64,000 nt of DNA from Flavobacterium sp. SUN052 (GTDB lineage Bacteria > Bacteroidota > Bacteroidia > Flavobacteriales > Flavobacteriaceae): positions 496,001-560,000 of the forward strand of contig NZ_JAPQNS010000001.1 of NCBI RefSeq assembly GCF_028867935.1, given 5' to 3'. The translations under genes and the position numbers were made by a program. The notes beneath the pieces are model-generated. The model saw only the letters and a list, made by a program, of their open reading frames with translations, had not been told where the DNA came from and did no database searches. Positions 18,704-27,407 of the stretch are shown here, piece after piece; positions within the stretch are counted from its first letter, which is position 1, and each line of letters begins with the position of its first letter.

Positions 18704-18789
18704 AGTAATCGCAGTTGACGCAACTGAGTTGCTAAACAAAAGTAAGAGGAAAAGTGTGGAGTCTGACAAAAAAACGATTCGACGGCTTC

Positions 18790-18873
18790 GTGAAGAGGGG
18801 TAGAGGGTGATGGATGAGGGAGAAGAAATCTCCTTTACCCATCCCCATATACTCTTTGCCCTCTACCCTTCAC
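18790..18873. repeat. Intergenic element with low-complexity inverted arms (GGGTAGAGGG type)
   Basis: The left arm, from GTGAAGAGGGGTAGAGGG to GGGAGA (18790-18823), pairs imperfectly with the right arm TCTCC to CCCTCTACCCTTCAC (ending 18873). The arms repeat GGGTGA/GAGGG words. It lies between divergent genes (Wzi-like and DUF6909), so it is not a terminator. Same architecture as the elements near 6010, 24275 and 26410. Confidence 0.6.
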
Positions 18874-19001
18874 CCCCACGCGTAACACTAAAATAATAAC
18901 GCAAATGAACTGATTGTTCTAGTTTAGATGTAGTATCTGATAAAGTTTCGGGTAATTTCCAGTCACTTCGGACTACTATAAAACCAGTTAGCTTACAACG
19001 A

Positions 19002-20705
19002 ATGAATCTTGAACCTTCTCCACCACTCACCCGCGCTCAGGAATCGCGCGTAGCTATCGAACGCCTTTACATTACGATGCGCCACCTGTTTAACCGGGGT
19101 TTTTATAAACCGTCGGGCGTATCAGGTGAGGAAATACGGCAGGCATTACTAACACTGCGCCCCGAAATTTACGGCTCTGTAGGCGATGCTCAGCGAGTAG
19201 AACTCGATGGGCTGGTGTATGTGATGGACCGGCTTCCCAAAGGTATAGAAGCCTGCCGGGTGATCACACTCGCTTCTCGCGAGGGCTTCGAAAACTCCCA
19301 TTTTCCCGTACTAGTCCCGTCCAAACGCCGTCGTAACTGCTATCGCATCGACGCCGATCAGATGGTTATTGAAGTAACCAATGGTCGGAGCGAAATCTAC
19401 GATATCCTGACCCACCTGACGTTCATGTTTATGGAGGCCGATAAAATCCGGCGCAATGCCAGGCAGGACCGGGATAGCAAAAGCCGCGAATGGCAAAAAC
19501 TGGAAGCTATTGTGAAGGCTGGCGGCACCGTGAAAGACGAAGACCGCGAACTGGCCCTCACCTACTTAAGCTCGATTCTGGGGCGGACGTTTGAAGAAAC
19601 GCAACGGGCCTATGCCCGATTTGAGGAAACGGGGTCGGCTAACAGCGGATTGTTTCAGGTGGTATATGGTCTCGGTAACGTGTCGATGGGTGAACTTCGT
19701 GGCGAAAACATTGATCGGGAAATCAACTTTACACCCATGCTTCGTGAGCGGATCGGGCAACATCTCTATGGTGAACGCTGGGCTACTCGGATCAAAAAGT
19801 ATATATGGGAGAATGGCTTGCAGGATCGCCCAATCCACATTGTTAGTGCTAACCCGCACAGTGTTATGAATTGCCTCTATGCAACAATGGCAGTGGGTAA
19901 CTCGGTTGAGCATGACGACCTGTACGATCTGGCCCTGAAACTAAGTCAGCCTGAGCAGAAACTCCTTAGACAACAGGTGCAGAACTACGCTTTAGACAAC
20001 GGACTGCATAATTTGCCCGATGCAGCCGGAACCAACCTGTTGGTACAGCTTATCGATACCGCTAAAATTGATCCCAGCAAGCTACCTGCCGAGATTAGCC
20101 ACAAAGCCGGGATTATGCGGGAGAAACAACCTCTGATTTTGGTAATGGACTACGCCTTTGGCGAACAGGCTTTTGAAACGCTCGACGAACTCCTGAAACC
20201 TTATGAACGCGATGGACAAACCTATTCCTTGAGCGTGGCCTCTATCTCGATCATGGGCAAAGCGGGTATTCTGACTGGTGAAAAAGGCGATTTAATGATT
20301 CCCACGTCGCACATTTTCGAAGGTACCGCTGATAATTACCCCTTAGACAACGATTTCTGTACCAAAGACTTTGTTGGGACTGGCCTTGATGCCTATGAAG
20401 GAGCCATGATTACCGTGCTGGGGACCTCTTTGCAGAACAAGGACATTCTGAGCTATTTCAAAAACTCATCGTGGAAAGCCGTGGGACTTGAAATGGAAGG
20501 AGCCCATTATCAGAAAGCGATTCAATCGCATGTGCGTATACGTCGGAGCATTCCATCCGATGTAAAGGTACGTTATGCCTATTATGCCTCCGATAACCCG
20601 TTGCTAACTGGGGCTACGCTGGCATCGGGCAGCTTAGGATCGCTGGGTGTGAAACCCACGTACTTGATTACCCTTAAATGCCTGGAGAAGATACTGTGTG
20701 ATTAA
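19002..20705 (+). CDS. DUF6909 family protein with a nucleoside-phosphorylase-like C-terminal half
   Basis: A 567-residue cytoplasmic protein matching, from memory, DUF6909. The N-terminal half is helical and charged. The C-terminal part carries motifs shared with AMP nucleosidase and other nucleoside phosphorylase superfamily enzymes: IMGKAGIL...GDLMIP (residues 417-434) against FLGKCGGL...GDLILP in the amn product of this window; LEMEGA (Glu497-Glu499) against the catalytic DMETA; and YASDNP (Asp531) against LVSDNP. The product may therefore hydrolyse or bind a purine nucleoside or nucleotide. This is an inference from motifs; the reaction is unknown. Confidence 0.8.
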   Translation: MNLEPSPPLTRAQESRVAIERLYITMRHLFNRGFYKPSGVSGEEIRQALLTLRPEIYGSVGDAQRVELDGLVYVMDRLPKGIEACRVITLASREGFENSHFPVLVPSKRRRNCYRIDADQMVIEVTNGRSEIYDILTHLTFMFMEADKIRRNARQDRDSKSREWQKLEAIVKAGGTVKDEDRELALTYLSSILGRTFEETQRAYARFEETGSANSGLFQVVYGLGNVSMGELRGENIDREINFTPMLRERIGQHLYGERWATRIKKYIWENGLQDRPIHIVSANPHSVMNCLYATMAVGNSVEHDDLYDLALKLSQPEQKLLRQQVQNYALDNGLHNLPDAAGTNLLVQLIDTAKIDPSKLPAEISHKAGIMREKQPLILVMDYAFGEQAFETLDELLKPYERDGQTYSLSVASISIMGKAGILTGEKGDLMIPTSHIFEGTADNYPLDNDFCTKDFVGTGLDAYEGAMITVLGTSLQNKDILSYFKNSSWKAVGLEMEGAHYQKAIQSHVRIRRSIPSDVKVRYAYYASDNPLLTGATLASGSLGSLGVKPTYLITLKCLEKILCD

Positions 20706-20709
20706 TGGG

Positions 20710-20731
20710 CAGGGTTTGTTGTGAAACCCTG
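20710..20731 (+). terminator. Short hairpin after the DUF6909 gene
   Basis: CAGGGTTT pairs with AAACCCTG around a 6-base loop, five bases after the stop codon. No T-run follows, so terminator activity is uncertain. The remaining sequence to 20911 shows nothing recognisable. Confidence 0.35.
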
Positions 20732-20911
20732 ACTGATCCAAAGCAGCCTGAACAGCCAGGCAAATAAGCAGAGCAAATCAGACCTACTTTGGATGAATAG
20801 AGGCCTGATTAGAAAACCAGACCATTGAGAGGGTTGTCAGACCAAACACGAGACTGACGAAAAGAGGGAGTTGGGGAGCAGTTTGAGCGCTTTATCAACT
20901 TCCTTGCCATA

Positions 20912-21103
20912 CTACCGGTTGTCTTTTCTCCGACGGATTGCCGGGTTGCGAGCCGCCAATTCTGCCTGATATTTGATTTTCAACTGCCGGTCGAGTTCCC
21001 GGTCACGCGGTACATAAATACTGGTTTTACCATCTGAAAACTTGAGTTGCCAGTACACGTTGTCCGACGTTGGCGGAATGGAAGTATAAGCGGGTTTGCT
21101 CAT
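20912..21103 (-). CDS. Small basic protein in the cold-shock operon
   Basis: The 63-residue protein begins MSKPAYTSIPPTSDNVYW; an N-terminal beta-strand-like part is followed by an Arg/Lys-rich helix ending RRRKDNR. No known domain. It begins 34 bases after the stop of the cold-shock gene on the same strand and is probably co-transcribed. The basic tail suggests nucleic-acid or ribosome contact, which is speculative. Confidence 0.6.
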   Translation of the reverse strand: MSKPAYTSIPPTSDNVYWQLKFSDGKTSIYVPRDRELDRQLKIKYQAELAARNPAIRRRKDNR

Positions 21104-21137
21104 GATATTGATTAACAGGATGAAACAATGAATTCCT

Positions 21138-21581
21138 TTACGCGATTTTCTTAACGTCTACCGCGTTGGCTCCTTTGGGAGTCATGGTGGTTGTGAACGT
21201 TACTTTGTCCTGCTCGTTGATCGGCTCGGTCAGGGCGTTGATATGCACAAAAACACTGTCTTGCGATTGTAAGTCTTTGATGAAGCCGTACCCTTTTGAT
21301 GCATTGAAGAATGTCACAACACCCTGGCGGATAACCTCCTCAACAGGGCCGTCAGCTTGCCGGGAAACGCCAAGTTGAATATCTTCTTCGTTAATCTGTT
21401 TCTTTTTACGGGGGTCTGGTGGGGTCGACACCAGGTTGCCGTTTTCATCCACATAAGCCAGCATCAACTCTAACGGCTGACCTTTCTGAGCAGTTGCTTT
21501 ACGGTCTTCCCGCTTTTCCTGTTTATCTTTTCTCTTTTTTTGTCTTTGCTTTTCTTTTTCTTTTTTGCTGAACGTTTCCAT
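21138..21581 (-). CDS. Cold-shock domain protein with a Lys-rich N-terminal extension
   Basis: The C-terminal 65 residues are a cold-shock domain with RNP1 (KGYGFIKD) and RNP2 (VFVHI), a single-stranded nucleic acid binder that can melt RNA structure. It is preceded by about 80 residues: a Lys/Arg/Glu-rich helix (KKEKEKQRQKKRKDKQEKRE) and a conserved-looking LMLAYVDENGNLVSTPPDP segment. This two-part layout is common in Bacteroidetes cold-shock proteins. The roughly 220-base AT-rich region upstream may contain a long structured leader, as in other cold-shock genes, but I could not define one. Confidence 0.88.
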   Translation of the reverse strand: METFSKKEKEKQRQKKRKDKQEKREDRKATAQKGQPLELMLAYVDENGNLVSTPPDPRKKKQINEEDIQLGVSRQADGPVEEVIRQGVVTFFNASKGYGFIKDLQSQDSVFVHINALTEPINEQDKVTFTTTMTPKGANAVDVKKIA

Positions 21582-21803
21582 GAGTTGTATTTAATCTCGT
21601 GGGCTGATCATGACAAACGCCATAATTTTATATCGAGAATGATGCCCTTTATGCGTTGAATGATCTGATTGTACCTATAAAAAATCAGTTCATATAGTAA
21701 GCGAACCCTATATTACGAAAATAAGTTGTTTATTGCGCATTTATTGCAAAAATAGGTTAAATTTTGGATTATTTTGATATACTGCACCGATTTAATCTGG
21801 TAT
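21582..21803. other. AT-rich region upstream of the cold-shock gene
   Basis: No gene seen. It is markedly AT-rich (for example 21717-21790) and must hold the promoter and 5' leader of the cold-shock gene on the minus strand. No convincing TAnnTTTG box could be assigned. Confidence 0.3.
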
Positions 21804-21852
21804 AAATGTAAAAAGGGTGACTCAAAATAAATGAGTCACCCTTTTTACATTT
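21804..21852 (-). terminator. Perfect terminator after fumC (21-bp stem)
   Basis: AAATGTAAAAAGGGTGACTCA pairs perfectly with its partner ending at 21852 around a 7-base loop. A run of five T follows the core stem on either strand. It lies 31 bases past the fumC stop. Confidence 0.95.
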
Positions 21853-21883
21853 TGTATTTAAAAAAATTATTCCTCGGGACTTC

Positions 21884-23281
21884 TTAAACCTTCCCTACCA
21901 TTTCACCGGGCACAACCCACTGGTCGAATTCTTCGGGCGTTAAATAGCCAAGCGAGACGGCAGTTTCTTTTAGTGTCGACCCGTTTTTGTGAGCTGTCTG
22001 AGCAATTTCAGCAGCTTTATAATAGCCAATCTTCGTGTTTAGGGCGGTTACCAGCATCAGCGAATTGTTCACGTGCTTCGTAATGTTCTCCTCAATGGGT
22101 CGGATCCCCTCCGCACACTTGTCGTTGAATGACACGCACACATCGCCGATTAGCCGGGCCGAATGCAGGAAGTTGTATATCATCACCGGTTTAAACACGT
22201 TCAACTCGAAATGACCGGTCATACCGCCGATGTTAATAGCTACATCATTGCCCATTACCTGAGCCGCCACCATTGTCATGGCCTCGCACTGAGTCGGGTT
22301 TACTTTACCCGGCATGATGCTGCTTCCTGGTTCGTTATCGGGGATGTACAATTCGCCAATACCTGCACGGGGACCACTCGACAGCATCCGAACGTCGTTA
22401 CCAATTTTCATCAGACTGGCGGCCACTGTTTTCAGGGCCCCGTGTGCTTCAACAATGGCATCGTGCGCAGCCAGTGCTTCAAACTTGTTTTCGGCAGTAA
22501 TAAATGGAAGCCCCGTTAGGTCTGCAATGTGTTTGGCTACATTCTCCGAATAGTTGGGGGGCGTGTTGATACCCGTACCAACCGCAGTGCCACCCAAAGC
22601 CAGTTCGCTCAGGTGAGCCAGGGTATTGCGAATAGCACGCAGGCCGTGGTCGAGCTGCGAAACGTAACCTGAAAACTCCTGGCCTACTGTTAGTGGCGTA
22701 GCATCCATAAAGTGGGTGCGGCCTATCTTCACCACGTGCATAAACTCCTTCGCTTTGGCATCCAGTGTATTGCGAAGTTTTTCGATGCCCGGAATGGTCA
22801 CCTCCATCAGAATCTGATAGGCCGCAATGTGCATGGCAGTGGGGAAGGTATCGTTGCTCGACTGCGATTTATTCACGTCATCATTAGGGTGAATGGCTTT
22901 CTTCTCGTCGGTGAGCGAACCGCCTTGCAACACGTGAGCCCGGTAAGCAACTACTTCATTTACGTTCATGTTCGACTGCGTGCCGGAGCCGGTTTGCCAC
23001 ACGACTAATGGAAACTGATCGGCTAATTCACCGGCTAGTAGTTCGTCGCACACGCGGGCAATGAGATCGGCTTTTTCGGGGGCCAGTACGCCCGCGTCGA
23101 GGTTGGTAAGAGCAGCCGCTTTTTTCAGGAATGCAAACGCCCGGATAATCTCGCGGGGCATTTTATTGATGTCCTGGGCAATTTTGAAGTTCTCGATAGA
23201 ACGCTGAGTTTGTGCGCCCCAGTAAACGTTGGCCGGGACCTGCACCTGGCCCATTGTGTCTTTTTCGATCCGGTATTCCAT
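21884..23281 (-). CDS. fumC: Class II fumarate hydratase
   Basis: The enzyme interconverts fumarate and L-malate in the TCA cycle without an iron-sulfur cluster, as a homotetramer. The family signature [13 protein letters not shown] is present, as are [12 protein letters not shown] and the substrate-loop motif [12 protein letters not shown]. Length (465 residues) is standard. The start is the ATG at 23281 ([11 protein letters not shown]); an upstream in-frame ATG would add 14 residues not seen in the family. It stands alone. Confidence 0.96.
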   Translation of the reverse strand: MEYRIEKDTMGQVQVPANVYWGAQTQRSIENFKIAQDINKMPREIIRAFAFLKKAAALTNLDAGVLAPEKADLIARVCDELLAGELADQFPLVVWQTGSGTQSNMNVNEVVAYRAHVLQGGSLTDEKKAIHPNDDVNKSQSSNDTFPTAMHIAAYQILMEVTIPGIEKLRNTLDAKAKEFMHVVKIGRTHFMDATPLTVGQEFSGYVSQLDHGLRAIRNTLAHLSELALGGTAVGTGINTPPNYSENVAKHIADLTGLPFITAENKFEALAAHDAIVEAHGALKTVAASLMKIGNDVRMLSSGPRAGIGELYIPDNEPGSSIMPGKVNPTQCEAMTMVAAQVMGNDVAINIGGMTGHFELNVFKPVMIYNFLHSARLIGDVCVSFNDKCAEGIRPIEENITKHVNNSLMLVTALNTKIGYYKAAEIAQTAHKNGSTLKETAVSLGYLTPEEFDQWVVPGEMVGKV

Positions 23282-23606
23282 ATGTGAAAGAGTGTAAGAG
23301 CGAACGAATGAGAAGGTTGCCATTAGCTACCAGGCCACTCGTTCAGTACGGCTACAAAGGTAAAACGCGACTGGTATTTTACCGTGTGCTGGCGCAGTTA
23401 TCTGTGGGCATCTCTGCGTATGAAGTGACTCTGGAAAAAGCTAACATTCGCTATGAATTGTAGGTTAACAAAGGAGTGTAATACACTTTTCATATAGCAA
23501 CGAACCCTACTAGTTTCAACCATGTCACTGCCAAATTAGCCTGAGAGCGAACAATGGCATTTTTGAAAGGAAAGTTGGGGTAGGTGTTGCGTTGGCTTAA
23601 TTAATT
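23282..23606. other. Intergenic region upstream of fumC and the DinB-like gene
   Basis: Divergent promoter region without a convincing gene. The stretch 23285-23298 (TGAAAGAGTGTAAG) recurs exactly at 24256-24269, on the other side of the DinB-like gene, and looks like half of the low-complexity element found there. Confidence 0.35.
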
Positions 23607-23614
23607 TACCTTTG
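23607..23614 (+). promoter_or_regulatory. -7 element of the DinB-like gene
   Basis: TACCTTTG fits TAnnTTTG. A TTG at 23587-23589, 17 bases upstream, may be the -33 element. Transcription would start near 23620, about 27 bases before the ATG. Confidence 0.5.
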
Positions 23615-23646
23615 CCAGATATTTCGGAGATTATCGACTCTTTTTT

Positions 23647-24231
23647 ATGGAAATACAGAATAACGACGAATTGCTGCGGATTATCGATCTGCTAAACACT
23701 ACATACGAAGGAGAAGAAGCGTGGCATGGCCCGTCGATGGCCGAAGTAATGAGGGGTGTAACCCCCGATATGGCTGGTAAGCGCATTACGCCCAATACCC
23801 ATAGTATTGCCGAACTGGTATTTCACATGACCAGCTGGCGGATTTTTACCGTCAAAAAAATGCAGGGTGACGAGACTTTCGACATCCTGACACCCGAAAA
23901 AAACTTTGGCCAACTTCCCGAAAAAATCGACGATTTCGAGTGGGAAGCGCTCCAGATGGAGTTAAGCCTGAGTCAGGAAGAACTCATCAACGAACTCGAC
24001 AAGCGCGATGATGATGAGTTTCTGGAAGACATTGTGCCCGGCCGCGATTATACCTATTACGACCTGCTACACGGAATTGTCAATCACGATATTTACCACT
24101 CCGGGCAGATCTCGATCCTCAAAAAAGCCCTGGCCTTCAAAGCGGCCGGAACCGGACGTTTCACTGCTGAAGAAGACGATGAATACGGCTCTGGCTTCGG
24201 CAGCACCTACGATCAGGACGATTACTATTAA
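23647..24231 (+). CDS. DinB-like four-helix metal-binding protein
   Basis: The 194-residue protein has the DinB/YfiT-like pattern: a His in the second helix region (IAELVFHMTSW) and two in NHDIYHSGQI, together forming a divalent-metal site. Relatives include bacillithiol/mycothiol-dependent transferases and many proteins of unknown activity, so no reaction is assigned. A very acidic tail (EEDDEYGSGFGSTYDQDDYY) is extra to the fold. Monocistronic or read into the EVE gene 91 bases on. Confidence 0.85.
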   Translation: MEIQNNDELLRIIDLLNTTYEGEEAWHGPSMAEVMRGVTPDMAGKRITPNTHSIAELVFHMTSWRIFTVKKMQGDETFDILTPEKNFGQLPEKIDDFEWEALQMELSLSQEELINELDKRDDDEFLEDIVPGRDYTYYDLLHGIVNHDIYHSGQISILKKALAFKAAGTGRFTAEEDDEYGSGFGSTYDQDDYY

Positions 24232-24234
24232 TTT

Positions 24235-24317
24235 AAGGGTGAAAGAGCGAGAGGCTGAAAGAGTGTAAGCCCATCATTTCGGGAAGTAGTCGCTCTTTCG
24301 CCCTTGCATTCTTTCGC
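24235..24317. repeat. Intergenic element with low-complexity inverted arms (GAAAGAGYG type)
   Basis: AAGGGTGAAAGAGCG (24235-24249) and CGCTCTTTCGCCCTT (24291-24305) are inverted with 14 of 15 matches. A second GAAAGAGTG (24257-24265) faces CATTCTTTCGC (24307-24317). It fills nearly the whole gap between the DinB-like and EVE genes. The word TGAAAGAGTGTAAG also occurs at 23285-23298. Confidence 0.7.
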
Positions 24318-24322
24318 TTTTT

Positions 24323-24766
24323 ATGAATTACTGGCTCGTAAAGTCTGAACCCGATCACTACGGGTGGCATCATTTTATTGCTCAAGGTAGGGCCGTTTGG
24401 GATGGTGTGCGCAATTACCAAGCGCGCAATAACCTCAAAGCCATGCAGGAAGGTGATCAGGTGCTGTTTTACCACAGCGTAACCAAGCCCTGCGTGGTTG
24501 GTCTGGCAAAAGTGGTTTGCACTGCTTATCCCGATCCGACAGTGGCTAATGACCCGTCTCAAACCAAGTTTGGCTGGGTTGTTGCTGAGTTTGAACCGAT
24601 GATGGCCTTTGCTCAGCCTGTATCACTGGCTCAAATAAAAGCAGAGCCGATGCTGGCAAATATTGGTCTCATCAAACAATCGCGGCTGTCCGTAATGCCG
24701 ATTAAGCCCGACGAGTTTGAATTGATTCTGAAAATGGCCCATGCAGACCAACGGGATAATGACTAA
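24323..24766 (+). CDS. EVE domain protein
   Basis: The 147-residue protein begins MNYWLVKSEPDHYGW, with GVRNYQARNNLKAMQEGDQV and VLFYHS, diagnostic of the EVE domain of the PUA superfamily. EVE domains recognise modified bases in DNA or RNA (human THYN1 is a relative), and some occur in modification-dependent restriction proteins. Here it is single-domain with no nuclease beside it. Its last codons overlap the start of the next gene. Confidence 0.9.
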   Translation: MNYWLVKSEPDHYGWHHFIAQGRAVWDGVRNYQARNNLKAMQEGDQVLFYHSVTKPCVVGLAKVVCTAYPDPTVANDPSQTKFGWVVAEFEPMMAFAQPVSLAQIKAEPMLANIGLIKQSRLSVMPIKPDEFELILKMAHADQRDND

Positions 24767-26351
24767 TGGAGAATGGATAGCGACAGGTGCAAAGTGGTCA
24801 CGATGGACCCGATTGTCTTTCGGAGTGGTTTTCCTGTCCCTTGTTCATTGCGGCTTATCCCGTTCACTGCATGCCCAAAGTGTCCGGCGGATCGAGTTGT
24901 CTGCACCCGCCAATAGTGAGTCGATTATTACGCTGCCATTAGGCGACAAGGGCGTTCTACTGCTCACCAAAACCGACCGTGTAAGTTACCAGCTTACCAA
25001 ATACAGCGCTGAACTTGACCGCGACTGGAGTCTGAGCGGTCAACTCCCCGACAACCTCGATTATGTAGCCTCTACGTTCGATGGGCACGGGGCTGTTTAT
25101 CTGCTGTTTTCCAGTTATCGATTGCCTATCTGCGAGATTGTGCGGGTTAGCATTGGCCCCGGCTTTGCAGAACGGTTCAACCTCAATGTGGTCGAGCGGT
25201 TGCAGGTGACCCATTTTAAAACCCTTGGCGACGGTATTTTTATAGCGGGTATTGTCGAAGAAAACCCACTGCTCTACCATTGTCACCTGTCGCTTCGACA
25301 AGCTCGCTTGTTGCCGGGTGGCGAGCGGGGTGCTGCTATTCAGTCGCTCGAAGCGGACACCACGAACCAGCGCATGACGGCTTCGTTCACCGTTCGGAGA
25401 GGGCACGAACTGAAATTAGTGGCCAACGTGTATGATGAATTTGGCCAGAGTAAGGGCCACTCAGTCATCGAACCCAAAGCCGATTATTCACTTCTAAGCG
25501 GACGACTTACGGTACTCGACGATTCTACACAGCTGGTTGTGGGCAACTATGGTTTCCGGGCTATGCAGGCAAACGGCGTGGCCGCTTCGCAGGGAGTATA
25601 TTTGAGCAAAATAGGAGAGGGGCGGTTCCCCGAAACGGCCTATATCAGTTTTACAGATTTCAAGAATTTTTTCCGCTACCTGGGCGACCGCGAGCAGGAT
25701 CGCATGGAGCGAAAAGCCCAGCGCCGGAAAGAGGCAGGTTCTGATTTGAGGCTGAATTACCGATTGTTAATGCATGAACTGATCCGTTATAATGACCAGT
25801 ATGTGGTTGTGGCCGAAGTATTTTACCCGCAGTTTCGCTACCAAAACGCATACCCGTATGGAGCAACATCGTGGTACGGCTGGCGGTATTCTCCGCAGAG
25901 TTATTATAGTCTCTACAATCCATACATGTGGAACCCCTGGTACGGCTCACGTGGGCTAAGTCCCCAGCAGGTTTTTGACGGCTATGTGTATACCCATGCC
26001 GTAGTAGCTGGTTTTGATGCTACTGGTAAACTGCTGTGGGATAACAGTATAGAATTAAACTCCGAACGAAGTATTGACTTACAGGAGAAAGTAAGAGTAG
26101 TTAAGCAGGGCGATCAGTTGTCGCTTTACAACAACTACAAAGGGCATATTCGCCAGACAGTGATCCGGCCAAATGGGATGACTGAATTAAAGCCCCAGCT
26201 TGATATTACCCCTGTCGTGGCCGACTCCCGTATTCAGTCGGCGCTTACCGACGACGTGCGGTTCTGGTATGACCGCTTCTTTCTGGCCTGGGGCTACCAA
26301 AAGAACGAAGGTCGCAAAACGGTTTTCTACCTAGACAAAATCGAATTTTGA
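24759..26351 (+). CDS. Secreted protein of unknown function
   Basis: A signal peptide (about residues 12-40, ending LHAQ) precedes roughly 490 residues of mostly beta-strand sequence with no family I recognise. A Tyr/Trp-rich insert around residues 370-410 contains YGATSWYGWRYSPQSYYSLY and NPYMWNPWYG, resembling low-complexity surface loops. The N-terminal part (KGVLLLTKTDRVSYQLTKYS, LFSSYRLPICEIVRVS) hints at beta-propeller or repeat structure. An ATG at 24759 overlaps the EVE gene by 8 bases and one at 24741 by 26; I prefer 24759. Confidence 0.7.
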   Translation: MTNGEWIATGAKWSRWTRLSFGVVFLSLVHCGLSRSLHAQSVRRIELSAPANSESIITLPLGDKGVLLLTKTDRVSYQLTKYSAELDRDWSLSGQLPDNLDYVASTFDGHGAVYLLFSSYRLPICEIVRVSIGPGFAERFNLNVVERLQVTHFKTLGDGIFIAGIVEENPLLYHCHLSLRQARLLPGGERGAAIQSLEADTTNQRMTASFTVRRGHELKLVANVYDEFGQSKGHSVIEPKADYSLLSGRLTVLDDSTQLVVGNYGFRAMQANGVAASQGVYLSKIGEGRFPETAYISFTDFKNFFRYLGDREQDRMERKAQRRKEAGSDLRLNYRLLMHELIRYNDQYVVVAEVFYPQFRYQNAYPYGATSWYGWRYSPQSYYSLYNPYMWNPWYGSRGLSPQQVFDGYVYTHAVVAGFDATGKLLWDNSIELNSERSIDLQEKVRVVKQGDQLSLYNNYKGHIRQTVIRPNGMTELKPQLDITPVVADSRIQSALTDDVRFWYDRFFLAWGYQKNEGRKTVFYLDKIEF

Positions 26352-26371
26352 TCAGCTGGTAATTAGGGATT

Positions 26372-26444
26372 AGGTAAATTGGTCATTAGGGTTTCATTTA
26401 AGAGGTATTCTCCGACGGATAGTTACCTAATTGCCAATTTACCT
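26372..26444. repeat. Imperfect inverted repeat between convergent genes (GGTAAATTGG type)
   Basis: AGGTAAATTGGTCATTAGG (26372-26390) and CCTAATTGCCAATTTACCT (26426-26444) pair at 17 of 19 positions over a 35-base loop, with extra TTAGG words alongside. It may act as a shared terminator, but its low-complexity arms resemble the elements near 6010, 18830 and 24275. Confidence 0.55.
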
Positions 26445-26460
26445 TCTTACCACAATACAA

Positions 26461-27228
26461 CTACTTTCTTACTATCGTTGTAGCAGCAGCTTGTGCCGCA
26501 GCCAGAATTGTTACATCAGCGATGGTGACGTTGGCGGGGGCAGTCACGGCATACACGATTGTATCAGCAATATCTTTCGCCGTGAGTGGGTCGAACCCTT
26601 CGTATACTTTAGCGGCCCGGCTGGTATCACCCTTGAAACGGACAACCGAAAATTCGGTTTCCACAGCACCCGGTGCAATGTTGGTCACCTTAATACCATG
26701 CTGCGTTAGATCCAGGCGCATGCCCGTGCTGAGTGCTTCCACGGCCGCTTTGCTGGCGCAGTACACTGCTCCATTGGCATAGGTTTGCTTACCCGCGATA
26801 GAACTGAGGTTTACGATATGGCCACGCTGACGGGCTACCATACCCGGAATTACGGCTTTCGACACGTACAATAGCCCCTGAATGTTGCCGTCGATCATCT
26901 GGTCCCAGTCGGCTACGTCGCCATCCTGAATGGGTGACATTCCGTAGGCGTTGCCCGCGTTATTAACCAAAATGTCGACCAATGGATGGCCATCCTGCTG
27001 CCACTCGGCGGGGAGTGATGCAATAGCCTCGGCGACATTTGCCTGATCGCGGACATCGAAGGATAGGGTTGTGACTTCAGTGGATTGGCTCAGTTCATTT
27101 TGAACGTCAGCGAGCCGGTCGGTGCGACGGCCGCATAGAATAAGCCGGTAGCCGAGGGCCGCAAAAGCGTCGGCGGTGGCGCGACCGATGCCCGATGTGG
27201 CACCAGTAATGAGAGCAGTAGAGGTCAT
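26461..27228 (-). CDS. SDR family oxidoreductase (YdfG-like)
   Basis: A 255-residue classical SDR with cofactor motif TGATSGIG (residues 8-15), CGRRTDRL suggesting NADPH preference, NNAG, catalytic Ser in NLSSIAGKQ and Tyr/Lys in AVYCASKAAVEAL. The LTQHGIKVTNIAPGAVETEFS segment is typical of the YdfG/serine 3-dehydrogenase branch, which acts on 3-hydroxy acids. The exact substrate is not readable. A well-spaced Bacteroidetes promoter lies upstream. Confidence 0.9.
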   Translation of the reverse strand: MTSTALITGATSGIGRATADAFAALGYRLILCGRRTDRLADVQNELSQSTEVTTLSFDVRDQANVAEAIASLPAEWQQDGHPLVDILVNNAGNAYGMSPIQDGDVADWDQMIDGNIQGLLYVSKAVIPGMVARQRGHIVNLSSIAGKQTYANGAVYCASKAAVEALSTGMRLDLTQHGIKVTNIAPGAVETEFSVVRFKGDTSRAAKVYEGFDPLTAKDIADTIVYAVTAPANVTIADVTILAAAQAAATTIVRK

Positions 27229-27249
27229 TAGGATGATTAGTTAGCGGCC

Positions 27250-27282
27250 CAAAACTACAACCTATATATAGTTTGGCCCAAA
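27250..27282 (-). promoter_or_regulatory. Promoter of the YdfG-like gene
   Basis: On the minus strand a -33 TTTG (27279-27282) and a -7 TAGTTTTG (27250-27257) are separated by 21 bases, a good match to the Bacteroidetes promoter. Transcription would start near 27244, about 16 bases before the ATG. This is the best-formed promoter I found. Confidence 0.6.
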
Positions 27283-27407
27283 AATTGCGATCAATTACTT
27301 ACGTCTGTTTCCTAAACACGCTTCCCCACGACCAATGGGGAGTTGATCGGCGTATCAATTGACCAGAACTATGACTATTCACTGCTACCTAAATTCTGTT
27401 ACACGTT

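Noticed and set aside
23212..23463. Small plus-strand frame over the fumC start
   Set aside because: It overlaps the fumC N-terminus, has no recognisable product and contains a low-complexity repeat.
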